Source of the DNA: Phoronis australis
Taxonomy: Eukaryota; Phoronida; Phoronidae
DNA: 64,000 nucleotides
Assembly (NCBI GenBank): GCA_002633005.1
Contig: NMRA01000058.1
Location: 958,409 to 1,022,408, forward strand
Reading direction: 5' to 3'
Part shown: positions 46,284 through 59,017 of the stretch, piece after piece
Position numbering within the stretch: the first letter of the stretch is position 1
Layout: every line of letters begins with the position of its first letter
The notes under the pieces: model-generated
What the model saw: the letters and a program-made list of their open reading frames with translations, nothing else
Told to the model about the DNA's origin: nothing
The model's database searches: none
Program-made: the position numbers and the translations under genes

Positions 46284-47220
46284 TTAAGAAGTTTTTACGT
46301 TCAATCCATGAGGTTCTATTGTATTAAGTTTGTCTATCCAATATTGTTCTCTTTTGAGTCTGTGAGGGGTACTGGGGTGTTGGAGTTTTTCTATTATTTG
46401 TACAGAAAGATCTTGAATATTATGGTTTTTGGAATTGAAATGATTACCTATAGTATCAGAAATGTTTTTATGTATTATGTTAAATCTATGATTACGAAAC
46501 CGAGTTTGTAGATTATGTTGAGTTTGTCCTACGTATTGGATAGAACATTTTTTACAAGTTATAAGGTAAATAATATTGTTGGTGGTGCAATCAGAATAAT
46601 GTTTTATTTCAAAGTTTTCATTGGTTTGGGAAGACTGGAAAAAAGTGCTATCGTTGATGAAGTTACACATTTTACACCTAGTTTTGTTACATTGTGTGTT
46701 GCCAATAGGTTTGTCAGTTTGGTGTATATTGTCGATATTAGCTTTAACTAAATAATTTTTTAGATTTTTACATTTTCTCCAAGAAATTATAGGTGGATGA
46801 GGAAATAGGTTTTTCATTTGTGGGGAAATATGCAGCGTAGAAAGATGTTTTTTGAAGACGTGGCTAATTCCATTTAAACTTGGATTGAACATAGTTATGA
46901 ATGGTATTCTATTAGTAGTTTGTATTGCCTTTAGTTTTAGTTCTTAAAGATTCATTTTGTGTAATTGAGCGGACTTTGTCAAACTGTTTGTATATAAGAT
47001 GTAAGGGGAAATGACGTTGAATTAGATAGTACTTGTGTTCTTTTAAACGGTTATCAAAGGAACTTTCTTCTGAACAAATGCGTGGAATTCTTAGGGCAAG
47101 GCTATGGAAGGCTTGTCTTGCAATGAAAGGGATGACACGAGTGATATGACAGATACTGGTGTTTGTCAGTTTCTTTACAGAATAAGTCAGTTTCTAGTTT
47201 ATCATTGTTAAGAGTGACAG
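46284..47220 (-). pseudogene. Penelope-like retroelement: end of reverse transcriptase plus GIY-YIG endonuclease
   Basis: Read on the minus strand. From about 47215 the frame gives DLFCKETDKHQYL and SCHPFHCKTSLP, the late palm/thumb part of the PLE reverse transcriptase. A one-base shift near 47105 leads to LALRIPRICSEESSFDNRL and YKQFDKVRSITQ. A further change near 46920 opens the 202-codon frame 46892-46284: FNPSLNGI, then CNKTRCKMCNF, then CKKCSIQYVGQTQHNLQTRF and NHRFNII, HFNSKNH, REQYWIDKLNT, ending GLNVKTS. This is the complete C-terminal GIY-YIG domain with its CxxC pair and catalytic Tyr-Arg-His-Glu-Asn series. The 5' two thirds of the reverse transcriptase are absent. Frameshifts make it inactive, though the last 200 codons are intact. 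Confidence 0.9.
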
Positions 47221-47224
47221 TTAC

Positions 47225-49195
47225 ATCTGTCTATTGTCATTTTGTGTTTGATTTTACTTTATTTCTGTTTTTGTTGACAAAGGAAGTTATTACATCCGAA
47301 AATTTCAAATTTCAGTTGATCCATTCTTGTTGTTTTATTTACCGATTTATATTCTTCATTTCATGAAACAATAGTATCCTTGGGAGGATCTGGATCGCCT
47401 TATTTAGTTTCAGATATATTTTCTATGTTATTTATCAAAAATGTGCAACTTTATATGTGGGATCTTTTTAGATTTTGAAAACACTCTAATAAATGAATTA
47501 AAAAACACCAAAATAAAATTGGCCCCCTAAAGTACTCACAAAAACCATTTTCTAGAGGCCCTACAAATTCTGGCCCACGGACTAACATCTTCTATTAGTT
47601 GTGTCACGTGACCATGTCTTTTTAATAAAAATTAGTGAAAAGAAAGGTACATCCATAGAAAAACAACAATGTCAATGACATGACTAAATTTTGTTCGATA
47701 TAAATGTTCAAAATGAAATCTCAAAATGCGGTTACAAATTTCTGAGTTATTTCATTTTCATTTTATGTAACTTTTAATTTTTCGTAAATGTTCGTAAAAG
47801 TTCTATTGTCCGATATCCCCTCGTACAAAAATTGAAAATTTTAAAAGCATTTCATAACAGAGTAGTTTGGATAATAGTGCATAAAGCATAGTATCTGAAT
47901 GTTCCATATAAATCCGATCAGCCAAACTTTACCAAATCTGTCCATTTTTCGAGGGTCTTACATAGCCTTAAGGTGTGTTGTGCTACCTCTTAACTCTGGT
48001 TGGTCAATAGGAAAGCCCTATCGATACCAGTACTGGGAATAAAGTCTTCCATGCTAATAAAAATTCAATTATGGTCAATGATATTTTCAGTCGTTCTGCT
48101 CTGATGCCAACTGCTGTTACCATGGTAACACTTTAATCATGTCAATTGGGTCAGGCTTTGCAGGTAAAATTGTTCATTAGCTATGTGATGCCTAGCCGAT
48201 ATAGAATACGCTGTGAGTCTCCATAATAACCTTGAGAAGACTAGTTGGCACAATCACTCTCCCATGATCAGTCCTAGGGGTTACATCTGAAAGGTAGGTG
48301 GAATATATGTATTGTGACTTTCTACTTGCAATATTTTGGCCAGAGGTAATGAGAAATGTGATCCTTGATGTGTCACCTTTTGATTGGTGTCTGGACACTG
48401 AGCAGCCGATGAAAATGTGTAGGGGGCATTCAATGTTGGTGTTAAAGAAGTCAGCTGCAGTATCGGTTCATTTTGATTGTCATGCTTACCTTGTCATGTG
48501 TTTTACTGGTGCTCGAGGCGATTTGAATGTCCAGTTTTAATCATTTCTTGTTTAGTGTTGGATTGATTTCTGGTATTGATTTTCTTCCTTGGCAATTATG
48601 AATATAAGTTCCCTTGTTAATGGCTATTAAGTTGTAAGTAAAATTTGTTAAGTGAGATATTGATAAAACCCTGTGGTGATGTTAAGCGATTTTTGGGCAA
48701 GGCAACTACGGTAAAAATTCCCGAACTTAAGACAGTTTCCTGAATTTCAGACACCTGAATTCAAATTGAAACTGATTTTTTGTGTCTGAAATTTGGGACA
48801 CGGTTGAATTTGGCATTCTCCATATTACTCAAATTTCACACAAGTCGATTTTTTGCGCTTTTGGCCGTAATTCTCACGTTTTGGACATTTGGACTTTTTC
48901 ACGTTATTGGGGGCTGAATGTAAATCTGAAAGTTCATCAAGAAACTGTGATTATTTACATATCGTTTAAAACTACCGCTGATGTAATGTATTGACTGATT
49001 AATCACAGTCTAGTTATAGATGTGGATGGTTGTTTGTGTATATCTCTCAGTCACGTTTTCGTGGCAGTAATCACAGGCTCAAAAAACTTGCCTCTCTTGA
49101 TCACAGTTTCACTTTTAAAATGCAAATAAAAGGTATGTCTCCGACTTTCAAGTAATCGCCACAGAGTCACACTTCGTATTTGGATTAACAGCTAA
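47225..49195. other. Old dispersed repeats, no gene
   Basis: 47640-47960 resembles 35755-36070. A GTAAAAATTCCCGAACTT segment near 48711 resembles one at 58429. Nothing codes recognisably. Confidence 0.4.
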
Positions 49196-49199
49196 ATAA

Positions 49200-49258
49200 T
49201 AAGCTCCGGTGATCAGACCGTTGTGTTACCAAGTAGGGTCCCGAGTTCACAACCTCAA
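49200..49258 (+). repeat. tRNA-like SINE head (degraded)
   Basis: aagctccggtgatcagaccg, then ttgtgttaccaag, then gggtcccgagttcacaacct. It follows the A-box/anticodon-arm/B-box order of a tRNA (B box GAGTTCAcAaCC, with two departures). Likely a decayed SINE rather than a functional tRNA gene. Confidence 0.4.
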
Positions 49259-49259
49259 T

Positions 49260-51030
49260 TTTTTCTGAAAACCTGCAGCCCACTTACCTTCCTCCCGGCG
49301 CCTTGATCTTCCAGCGCTATGCCATGCTTATAATCGGCACCCGAACTGGCGAAACGATGTTGTTCAGTGTCAAGTTAAAACAAACTGTGTGAAAAGGAAA
49401 AATTCATGTCCGTAGAAAAATCTTTCTGGTCACGGGCATCACTCCCATTGTGAGTGATTACATTCGCAATAACAGGAAAGACCGTTTCGGGATGATATTT
49501 TAGAGAAGTGATTGACAGATTTCAATGAAACTAATGACTCAGAGGTATATGGTGACAGTGTGCTGGCAATCTTTTGATTGTCAGGTGGAACTACTGCAAC
49601 ACTTCCTAATGGCCCCTAGAAACATATCGTGTATTAATGCACTGTAGGCACATGTTAATGCCCTAGCGTTGCTCTTGTTTATGAAATTGTGCAGGTAAAT
49701 TCAACCTCGAATCAAACTCTCCATTACAAACACGGTTTCATTTCTGGTTGTACCAGATACAACTTCAGTTCTTATTAAATTTGTTGTTTTGAGACATGTT
49801 TACTTAAAAAGTTCTGTACAGTGAGCAACTGTCATCGAGAGTGCACAAAATGGCGAAAAGGACTCCGTGCTTGCGTGAAGTGGCCAGACAATTCAGGACG
49901 GTCAAGAAAAATAATCCGGACTAAATCTTTTGCATCGCGCTGACGTTATCAGAATAATGTTGGCCTGCTTGCTAATCAGTCTTTTCGAGGGTACTAATTG
50001 TAGTTGCTGTAATGCTTTAAATTTAGAGTGGTCTTATTCACCTTTCACATCTAGTCTAAAATCCTTGTGGTTACCAAAGAATGTTAGTCCACCGTTCTAA
50101 ATGCAATGTGCTAAGGCCTATAAGTTAAATTCATTGGACAATTCTGTAGTAGGATTGTCTGTCTTGTGAGAGACTCGATGATGTCTAATGCCAATTTAGT
50201 GTTGTGTCTTCTGATAGTTATTAATGTCCCATTACTTATTGATTATCAGTTTTTTTTCTGATGACCTCAACTGCATTGGTTTCTTTGATCATATGATGAT
50301 GATGATAAATGATAAAAATCATTTGTACAGTACATGGTATTAAACCTCAAAATGTACAATGGAAAGTAGTCAAAGTGCCTCTGAAAATGAGGAATAACTC
50401 GAAAACCATTGGCCACAAAAATGCCTTCATTGTCAAGGACTATGTTCACACACCAAATTTCAGAATCTGTCAAAGGTAATGTCAGAGTTATTGCTATGTA
50501 AATAGAAAAAATCCAAAATTGGCTGTTAAAAGGCCACCTTGCACCTTACAAGTAGTGTGCCTGGTTGGTTTAATTGCTTTTATATTTGTTTTATGTCTTG
50601 TGTTGCACATGATTTTAACAGTTAGTTGGGTGTTAAAACATGGTATAAAAGAAACACCACTACCTATGGGGTCATCTGTAGGAAATAGGCAGTAAAAAAT
50701 CCATCAAAATTCAAACTTGGTACGATCTGGAGCGGAGGGACATCCCCACCATTTATGATTTACAGAAGTGAGAGTCAGTCGATATGTGTAAATTAACACA
50801 GCTTAGCAAAAGGTTTATGATTCTGACTGAGAAGATAACTGTTTTATTACCCCCTATTGGTTTTGAATCGCCAGGCCCGACACATGAAAGTAGCACACAA
50901 CCTGTGTCATTAATATCTTAAGGCTTGTTGTTTTAACCAAAGTGGATGAAAGGTGGCATTGTGGTGACCATTTTTTGATTTTTTTCTAAATGCCGTGCCA
51001 TTAGCTTTATAAAGTGTCCCTGAGGGGTAT
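49260..51030. other. No recognised gene
   Basis: AT-rich. 50820-50870 (gagaagataactgttttatt with accccct) resembles 30800-30830, in each case shortly before a CTAGTGGC-cassette repeat, so that flank may belong to the repeat. Confidence 0.4.
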
Positions 51031-51034
51031 TTTT

Positions 51035-52738
51035 ATGTGCCCACATATTTATATGTGGGTGCATATTGCTGTCATCTCTGTCTGGTCGTCCGGCATCCAT
51101 GGCTGTATGTCCTAAACCCTCGCGGGATCATATTGAAATTTGGCAGGTGTTTTCCTATGGCATTGACGACAGAGGCCGACGAATTCCCGGCAGACTTGAA
51201 TACCACTGTGCTCCCAAGTGGCAATTTTAGTTTTTTGCGTTTGCCTCTGTGTCTTCAAAGGTCCGCAACCAATTTTCAAGAAATTTGGCACATAGGCATC
51301 TGTTAGTGAGGTGACACTATTCTTTTGTTTTCGGATGGATATTTTGCGCCATCTAGTGGCAATTTTTAGTATTTTTGAGTTCATTTTTTGGCATCCACCT
51401 CTCTGTCAACCAAACCTCTCTAAGGATGATTGCGAAAATTGGCATGTATGTTCTTACTATGAAGAGGACGGTTGAGGTGATTTTCCAACGACTTCGACTA
51501 CTGTGGCGCCTCTTAGTGGGAGTTTTGTTTGTTTTTGTGTCCATGGCTGTCTATCCTAAACGCTCTACAGGATCTTTATTAAGTGCAGCAAATGTGTTCA
51601 TATGATGTTGACAAAGGACGACGACAACTTTCAGACAGATCGGACTACAGGTATGCCCTCTAGTGGCAATTTTAGTTTTTTTTTACGTTAACCTCTGTAT
51701 CTTCAAAGTCCTTGATGGATTTCCAACAAATTTGGCACATAGGCATCTTTTAATGAGGTGATGCTATCCTCCCGTTTTCATATGTATTCGAGGTATTCAG
51801 TTTTACTGTTTTCGAGTCTGTTTTTTGGCGTCCGTCCCTACATCAACCAAACCACTCTAAAGATGATTGTGAAAATTGGCATGTATGTTCTTACTGCAAA
51901 GAGAACAATTGTTGATGTTTTACCGATGAGTTCGACTACTGTGGCGCCTCCTAGTGGCAGTTTTTTGTGTGTCTGTTTTGCTCCCAGGCATACCTGCATC
52001 TCCTAAGCACTCTGAAGGATCTTTATTAAATTTAGTATGTGTCTTTATATGAAATTAACAACGGAAGACGACGACTTTCAGACGGGTCCGACTAACACTG
52101 CCCCCTAGTGGCAATTTCATTTTTTTCTGTTTTCCTCTGTTTCTCTGATGAAGTTCCTCGATGAATTTTCATGAAATTTGTTGAATAGCTTTCTTTTAAA
52201 GAAACGGTGACATTTTCTGGTTTTCAGATGGATTCGACGTATTTTGCCTCATCTAGTGGTCAGTTTTACTGTTTTTCTAGTCTGTTTTTGGTGTCCGCCC
52301 TCTGTCAACCACCAATTCTCAGGATGATTGTGAAAATTGGCTTATAATTATATTGTTAGTGTGAAGAGGACGTTTGACGATGATTTGATAGCTTCAATTA
52401 CTGTTGTGTCTCCTAGTGGTATTTTTTCGCCCTTAGCTGTATCTCCTAAGCCCTTCTGCAGAGTGTTTGTTAAATTTAGCAAGTGTATTTATATGACGTC
52501 GACATCGGAAGACGACAACTTTCAGACGGATACGATGAATGCTTTGTCCCCTAGTGGCAATTTCATTTTTTCTGTTTTGCTAAAGTTTCTTGACGGTACG
52601 TAAATAGCTTTCTGTTAAAAAATGGTGACATTTTCCAGGTTTTTTATGGATTTGAAGTATTTTGCACTAAGTGGCCATTTTTATGATACAAATAAAGACC
52701 CTAGAAGCACACCACTTGCAGTGCATTCGTGGGCACAT
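51035..52738 (+). repeat. CTAGTGGC-cassette repeat element, copy B
   Basis: Starts ATGTGCCCACATATTTATAT, a hairpin with arms CCCACATAT and ATATGTGGG, and ends with tgcattcgtgggcacat. CTAGTGGC-like motifs recur every 130-160 bases with the same three flank types as in copy A: TGTGCTCCCAAGTGGCAATT, GCGCCATCTAGTGGCAA and GGCGCCTCTTAGTGG. The ORFs at 51037-51306, 51758-52006 and 52337-52603 follow the cassette period and are not genes. Confidence 0.8.
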
Positions 52739-52759
52739 TTCAACGCTCCGTGTTGCTCA

Positions 52760-55340
52760 AATGTTCGAAATATACGAGTTAGTGGTCAGCAGACTTATTT
52801 TCTTGGCTCATTCCTCGCTTATGTCATGTAGTCTATCATTCTCATGCTGCAGGCTGCATTGTGTCAACCATTTTTTGAATAATTGCTTGTGGCATTCTAA
52901 TCTCCACAATCTTTTGAAGGATCCTTTTGAGCTTTGGTAAGGTATATTCTCCCTTCATTTTTGCTCAATGTGTCATGGTGATTGGGATGTGCTAAATAAA
53001 CTGAATATACAGGTTTTTTAGTTGATGGATGTGCGGAATTTACTGAGTAATCGTGCAAGCATTGGCACTGCCTCTGCGTGAATTTAATGAAGTGTGGCCT
53101 ACAGGTTGACTACAGATCTGGTTAACAGTAATTAAGTTCTTTATCCTCTTCCAATGTGAAAGTACTGTATCCCATAAGTGACCTATCGCAAGCTCCGCCC
53201 CTTTGTGAAATGTTGAGAAACAGAGAATTAGTTTTACCTGTAAACGTGTTGTTGTGTAAAGTGGCGGCTTGGAAACGAATGTGTGTCAAGAATTCCACGT
53301 TCTGATTGGTCAATTAAGCCGTCACTCAAAGTCCGGGCGATAGGTCATTTGATGAAACATGCTTTCAGTGCTGTCTACAAACAAAAATAATTTTTGTTGT
53401 ACGAAATTAGGCGAAAGTCCTAAACTCAAGGCTTGGAATTTTCCGTGGAAACGCGGATTTCCGCTTTTTTCTTTTATTCCCTCCGCGTATTTTCGTTATA
53501 TTTCCTCGGAAAAAGTCGGATTTGCCATAAAATTATCGTGGCAAATTGGTTTCTCGCCGTGGCGTTGCCGACGACTCTAAAAGCAGAAACTGCAATATGT
53601 TTCGGAGGAACAAAAACTGTACTTGCAGATCACAGGCGCTGGAATTTCCCGATGACTCGTAACCATATATAAGAAACATGTTTTCTTAGTAGTGAGTGAC
53701 GTCGAGGAACAAATAAATTCAAGCGCCTGTGCCTGGGATAGCGTGGTTCATCAATGGCGTCTGCATTTGGTATAAAGTCGCGGTGACAAATAGTGCGATT
53801 CTGCCGTCAAAAATGCATGGAGCGTGGAGTAAACAGTATATTTCGTGGAAAAGTGGATAAAAGAAACAACCAATGTCTTCACAAACAACATATAAGTCAA
53901 GGTTTGTGCTCTGTAAACTTATAGAGAGGAACAGTTACGGAGTGCTTGGCTGTGTCGCCTTGAACTAAGTCGGAATTGGAGGACCGACTGAAAACGATGA
54001 AACGCTAGAAATAACAACGCTTCCTGAAATGAAATTCAACTGTAACCGGTTATTCATTGGATTGGAATCGTGGGATGTGAGTGTGAAATTCTTTTGTTTG
54101 ATCCCACATGCACGCCCGTTGGCTGCTAGTGCTAGGCCTGACCGTCTGAGTGCGATTTTCAAGGTGCCGCCGAAACGGGATACAAAGTGCTATTTTCGTT
54201 ACTGCAAATGTGTTTTAAATTGCCGTTTATGTATTTCAATTTATTTTGACATTTTTCGTGTTCTATTTTGTGACTCGAGTGTTGCAGCTCGAGAGAAGTG
54301 ATCACATGACATTCTGAATGATCTGATTGGTCTAAGCCATTGTTTACAAGTTCCGCCAGCCTATTTTCAGTGTCCTGGTAGTTATTTCTTATGTCACATA
54401 GTTTCTTCTACGCCAGTGTGGCTTATGATCAATTAACTCCTGTAATTACTGTTTGAAACTGAAAAGTTTGGCCATCTTAGGATTGGGGTTGATGCATTCC
54501 ATGGTTTGAAGTGTGTTTTTGACTTTCATTTTTCCATGCTAGCAGTTGGGATATGAGCCACAGGTTTTTGTCTCGACTTTTTTCCATTTGTGTTGGAAGT
54601 AAATTTTTTGGAATTAAGATTGTGTATGTATTTCAGGCTTTCCAGATAATCTTTGAATCGATTTTTTTGTTTTTGTAATTTTTTATCGTAATTATAAGAA
54701 TTGAAAATAATTTTATAGGTCTCCCTGCAGCAAATCAAGAATAAGCTCCTGTCACTCATACTGCAAAATTTCCATCATTATCTTTGTTTTTTAATTTAAA
54801 AAATATCTTTTGTTGCATCTAATTGCCTGCATTGTTGTTGCTAAGATAGATGTCAGGTACTGCTTAACATGAGTGTGTTTTGCCAACCCGACACAGTAAG
54901 AGGGCATCTTGTGATAATAACGTTTACTTTCAATCTGTTGAGGTATGGTTTAGATTGAAATGTGTGATTAGGGTCGTAAAAATTTCCTCTTTTTTGTCAT
55001 GGGTCATTCCAAGCCCTGTAAACTAGTACCATAGGTAGGTAAATCTCCGCATCCTCAAGGGCTAACTCTGAAGCGTGTCATCGGTTTCTTAAGCTATGTC
55101 ACTGTTCTCAAGTCAAGATTTTCTCAGTGATTTGATGACTGTTTTTAATTGTGTGTTGATTTACATTGTATAAAAGGCCAGAGGCCCACAGTACAATAGT
55201 AGTGTTTAAGCTCATAGAACTAACCATCCAACATTTCACTGCTTAACATCTCTTTCTTTTCAAAGCGTAAAAAACAAAATGAATGTAACTTTTACAATGT
55301 ACCATCAGGTGAATGAAATTGAGCAAGGTTGAAAATCGCC
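52760..55340. other. No recognised gene
   Basis: 53330-54310 is somewhat GC-richer and has ORFs up to 90 codons in more than one frame, without a motif that I recognise. Could include an untranslated or first exon of a host gene, but no promoter or splice evidence decides it. Confidence 0.35.
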
Positions 55341-55344
55341 AAAA

Positions 55345-55402
55345 CACACACCTACACGCCCACCCACTCACACCCGCTCACACACACACGCACACACATA
55401 TA
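55345..55402 (+). repeat. (CA)n microsatellite
   Basis: Interrupted cacacac/cactcacac units, ending in cacacacgcacacacatatat. Confidence 0.85.
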
Positions 55403-56900
55403 TAATGTCATCCTGAGATCATGGAATGCATCACAAACAAGAACAAAATACAATTCATCTTCAACACAGTTTCTCGTACTTAGGGCATACTCATTGTCAA
55501 TTTTTAACTCCCTACCAACTAGTAAACTATGGTTTCCACACTGAAATCTAGGTAGTTTGGTGAAAACTCTTTGCAAACTAAATTATATGTATAGTTCTAC
55601 TTTGTAAAATATTATAATTTTGTGTTATTCTGAATAAAGCGATACCAGCCGTGTAAATAACTGTCATTTATTTGTTATGAAAACAATATCAAAAAGGTTT
55701 CTTCACAAACTACACCCTGGTTTAGCCATACTTCGCGAAAATCATATTTCTATGAGATGTTTTAACTGTTGATTCCCAAGCATACTTAGACCTGCCACAA
55801 CTCTCTACTTTATAGAACATGTCCTAATTAGTTGCCTTTGGTGTATCTGTTGGAGGGCAACTTAAGGATTTTAAACCAGAATGTAACCAGTGTTACGTGT
55901 TACGTAGTATACAAAAGAAACCTCCCACATTCACTCAAAACTGCAGAATTAGAACAGGCAGTTCTTACACCATGAACCATTTTACAAAAACGCAAAAGCA
56001 TCTTTTCAAGGATATCGTATTCCTCAAATCCCCAGATTTCAGAAGCATAACACAATGATGGGTATGTATTTAGTTTGTGGAGCAATTCAAAAGAAAGTTG
56101 CATTGGAAAATTTCTGCATCGCCTACGAAGCCTGTTGATGGCAGCCATAGATTTACTATCTTGTCTAACAAGGTTTGTTATTGCTTTAGTCAAAGCCAAA
56201 CAGTGAGTAATCATGAGTCACAAATACTTATTAAAGTGGCTAACCACTTCCATGTGATCCTGAACAAAGAACCATCTTTCACAATTTCTCAATATAGTTA
56301 TTTTTGCCGTACAAGAGCTATTTAGACAATTCAACAATCTGCAGATTTACTAGAGCACTCACACATAACACCATATCGCTTACATACAGTAATGAAAAAA
56401 TATCTGATGTGTCATCTCTTGCAAGTATTCCTTGTATAATATCAGTTTTAACATGGTCCAAAAATTCATTTACGCAAGTACATCTAAAGGACTTATATAC
56501 ACCTATGGTGTGTCCCTATTTTACTACGGAAATAGTTCTTGGGACCTTGTGATGTTTTTGTGCAAGTACTCAATTTGCCATACATTGGCTTTAGGATTTT
56601 AATCACATGTCCCTCAGCTGTGTTAAGTTTTAATAGGTGTTTAAATAATAACTTATGAGGACTTTTATCAAACCCTTTAGCAAAATCTACAAATGCACAA
56701 TGAAAGCGACCTGTTCTACTAATTTATTTCTGGCACATGGCGTGCAAGGTAAATATTTGGTCTCGGCTTCCATAGCCTTTTTGAAACCCTGCCTGATGAC
56801 TGTTTTATCAGTGAATGATTCCTCAACGACTTCTGTTGATTAATATCATTAACTGTACGTTCGTTCGTCATGGGTATTAGTGTGATGATCATTGGTGTTT
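55403..56900 (-). pseudogene. Non-LTR retrotransposon (LINE) reverse transcriptase, 5'-truncated and frameshifted
   Basis: Read on the minus strand, motifs appear in the right order but in shifting frames. Near 56790-56745 GFQKGYGSRDQIFTLHAM; near 56695 FVDFAKGFDKSPH (RT block A; the usual F-V-D-F-x-K-A-F-D); near 56385 SLLYVSDMVLC (block C, with the catalytic Y-A-D-D changed to Y-V-S-D); near 56090-55920 ELLHKLNTYPSLCYASEIWG and FCKMVHGVRTACSNSAVL (thumb). The C-terminal part, 55576-55400, reads RVFTKLPRF, then CVEDELYFVLVCDAFHDLR, the typical Cys/His-containing tail. It joins an AT/CA microsatellite at the 3' end. The order resembles CR1/L2-like elements, but clade is not certain. Inactive. 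Confidence 0.85.
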
Positions 56901-56904
56901 TTGC

Positions 56905-58425
56905 CAACGGTTACATCATTGACCTGACCAAGTAGGTCTTGAGCATTATACTATCAGTTAGTAATTTATAAATTTGTCTTCTGGATCCATTTCTGTTTTC
57001 CCAGGTATTGCATTGGTTTAGATTTTGAAACAAGTTTTGGAAGAGTTTTAGTCCTAATATGAAGCAAGCATTAGTTCAGTGTGGGCACAACATGGTAATA
57101 TGAGAAGTCTGCCACTGGAGTGCCAGTAAAACAGTAAAAAGCAGACTCTGGGAAGTAGAAGTATTGTTGACTGATAAACTTTGTGAAATAGAAATGACGC
57201 TGTTGCAGTAAAATTTGCTAATTTCAGGCAAAAAGTTGCCATTTGTTAGTTTTCAAGGGCTTCTAACAGTGTCTTTAATTTTTCAAAACTTTGGTGGTAG
57301 CTGTGGTGCAATGCTGGCACATAATTGTGTGCTAACCTATGCTGTATAGGAAAATTTCAATTGTTGGCCATTAACCGTGTTGTAAATTGGCTATTTTAGC
57401 ATACATAGCATTGTCGTTACATTATCTAGTTCACCCCAGGCAGTTTTAGTCATAGCAACAAAACTTATATAGTCTGGAAATTGGATGTTTTCTTTCATTA
57501 AATATCATGGTCTTCACTGCTGTGTCCATTTTCTCATCAAAGCTTGGTATGAAAATGCATTGCCTTGTTAGATCAAAACACTTTGATTTTCTATATAGAT
57601 GGAACATTCTGTCATCTCTTATATTCTGAAGCATTGGTTGAAGTTAGTGTTCATTTTCCCCGGGTCTAATGATCATTTTTGTTGCCATGGCAAAGCTGCC
57701 GTTCTCTTTGGTTTCTATAAATTGAAACTAAAACCAATTTCAGGCTTGTTAGCAGTTAGTGCCATTAATGTTGGTAATTATCATTGATTGTGATTATTGG
57801 TGAAATTGCAGAGGGATTGTATAAGGTAACTCTGATGTTCACAGATATGAATTGTGTAATTACTGACTTGGTAGTACTGCAGTTGATAATATATTGCCTG
57901 AGCACACCAGGGATTGCTACTGTAAGCATCAAATTGCTACAAGCCCATTCTGGGTATCGCACAAGTATATGACATAATAGATGTTGCAAAAATCCATTTC
58001 ATGTTCTCTGTCACTGAGGGGGGAATATTTTTGATAAAGAAAAAATCTTTTAACATTTGTTTTGTTAATGGTGCTCATACATACGTGCTTGTATAAGTTT
58101 GATTATGCAGATACAGTCTCAAATTTTTAGAATTGGAAGTACAGTATTTTTGCTTGAAGGCAATAATTACTCTGTACAATCATTTAATTCCGAATCTATG
58201 CTTTTAATTTACTATGAATTACAGTTAAAATTTATGTTAACAGGGATTGAATAGAATTCTAATTTGCTTTATTAGACTGACAAGTATGGGATATTGTTCC
58301 ATTAATATTTAGTCCGTAGTTCGATCATTTAATTTCAGTGGGTACCGTTGAAGGGAGTTTGAATTCACATTTAAATGTGTTAAGATTATGTCTCTCCTAA
58401 TTTAGTGTACCATATTAAATTATAA
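56905..58425. other. No recognised feature
   Basis: AT-rich; ORFs of about 60-75 codons on both strands without motifs. Confidence 0.4.
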
Positions 58426-58428
58426 CAT

Positions 58429-58760
58429 TAAAAATTCCCGAACTTGGGACATTGGAAAATAAATATTTTGAACCAGTCTTAAATTGTACAAATAGGTAAT
58501 ATTGGCTGTCCGAAATTTGAGAAATATGAGAAAGATAACAAAATCGAAATATTCGAATTTATGCGGTCGGGTGCCGACTGCGTTTCGATTTGCGGTTTTA
58601 GACCGTTTGAACAGCCGTGCAGATTTTTGATCGTTATTGCTGACAAGAAATTCACACGATATCCTCAAAAACATATACAGTGACGTTACTAACTCTGAAC
58701 ACAATCAACTTACCAAAACTTTGTGATAAGGAAAAATATATATTTGTTATGTAATGCGCC
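58429..58760 (+). repeat. Diverged dispersed repeat related to the 38763-42107 element
   Basis: AATCAACTTACCAAAACTTTG and a following 'ggaaaaatatatatttgtta' resemble CGATCAACTTACCAAACTTT and 'ggacaaatatgtttgttt' at 39185-39235. The 5' part (AAAAATTCCCGAACTT) is shared with 48711. Class unknown. Confidence 0.4.
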
Positions 58761-59017
58761 TTGGCTGATTATTGGCAATATCCATAGGTTAAACTGCCCG
58801 TAAACCAAGCACAGACGATGCGACTACAGTATCTGTCACTAATGTCACTAGAACAGACCTTGGCGAAACAGGGTTCCCGCAAACGAGACATGTAAATAAG
58901 GACCCATAGTCTTAGCTGGATTAGGTATCCGGGTGTTTATTTGTTGGGAATTGTTATTCCAAATTACAGCAGTAGGCCAGATCGCAATTTAACCCTGGAG
59001 GTAGAGCCTATGCAATT

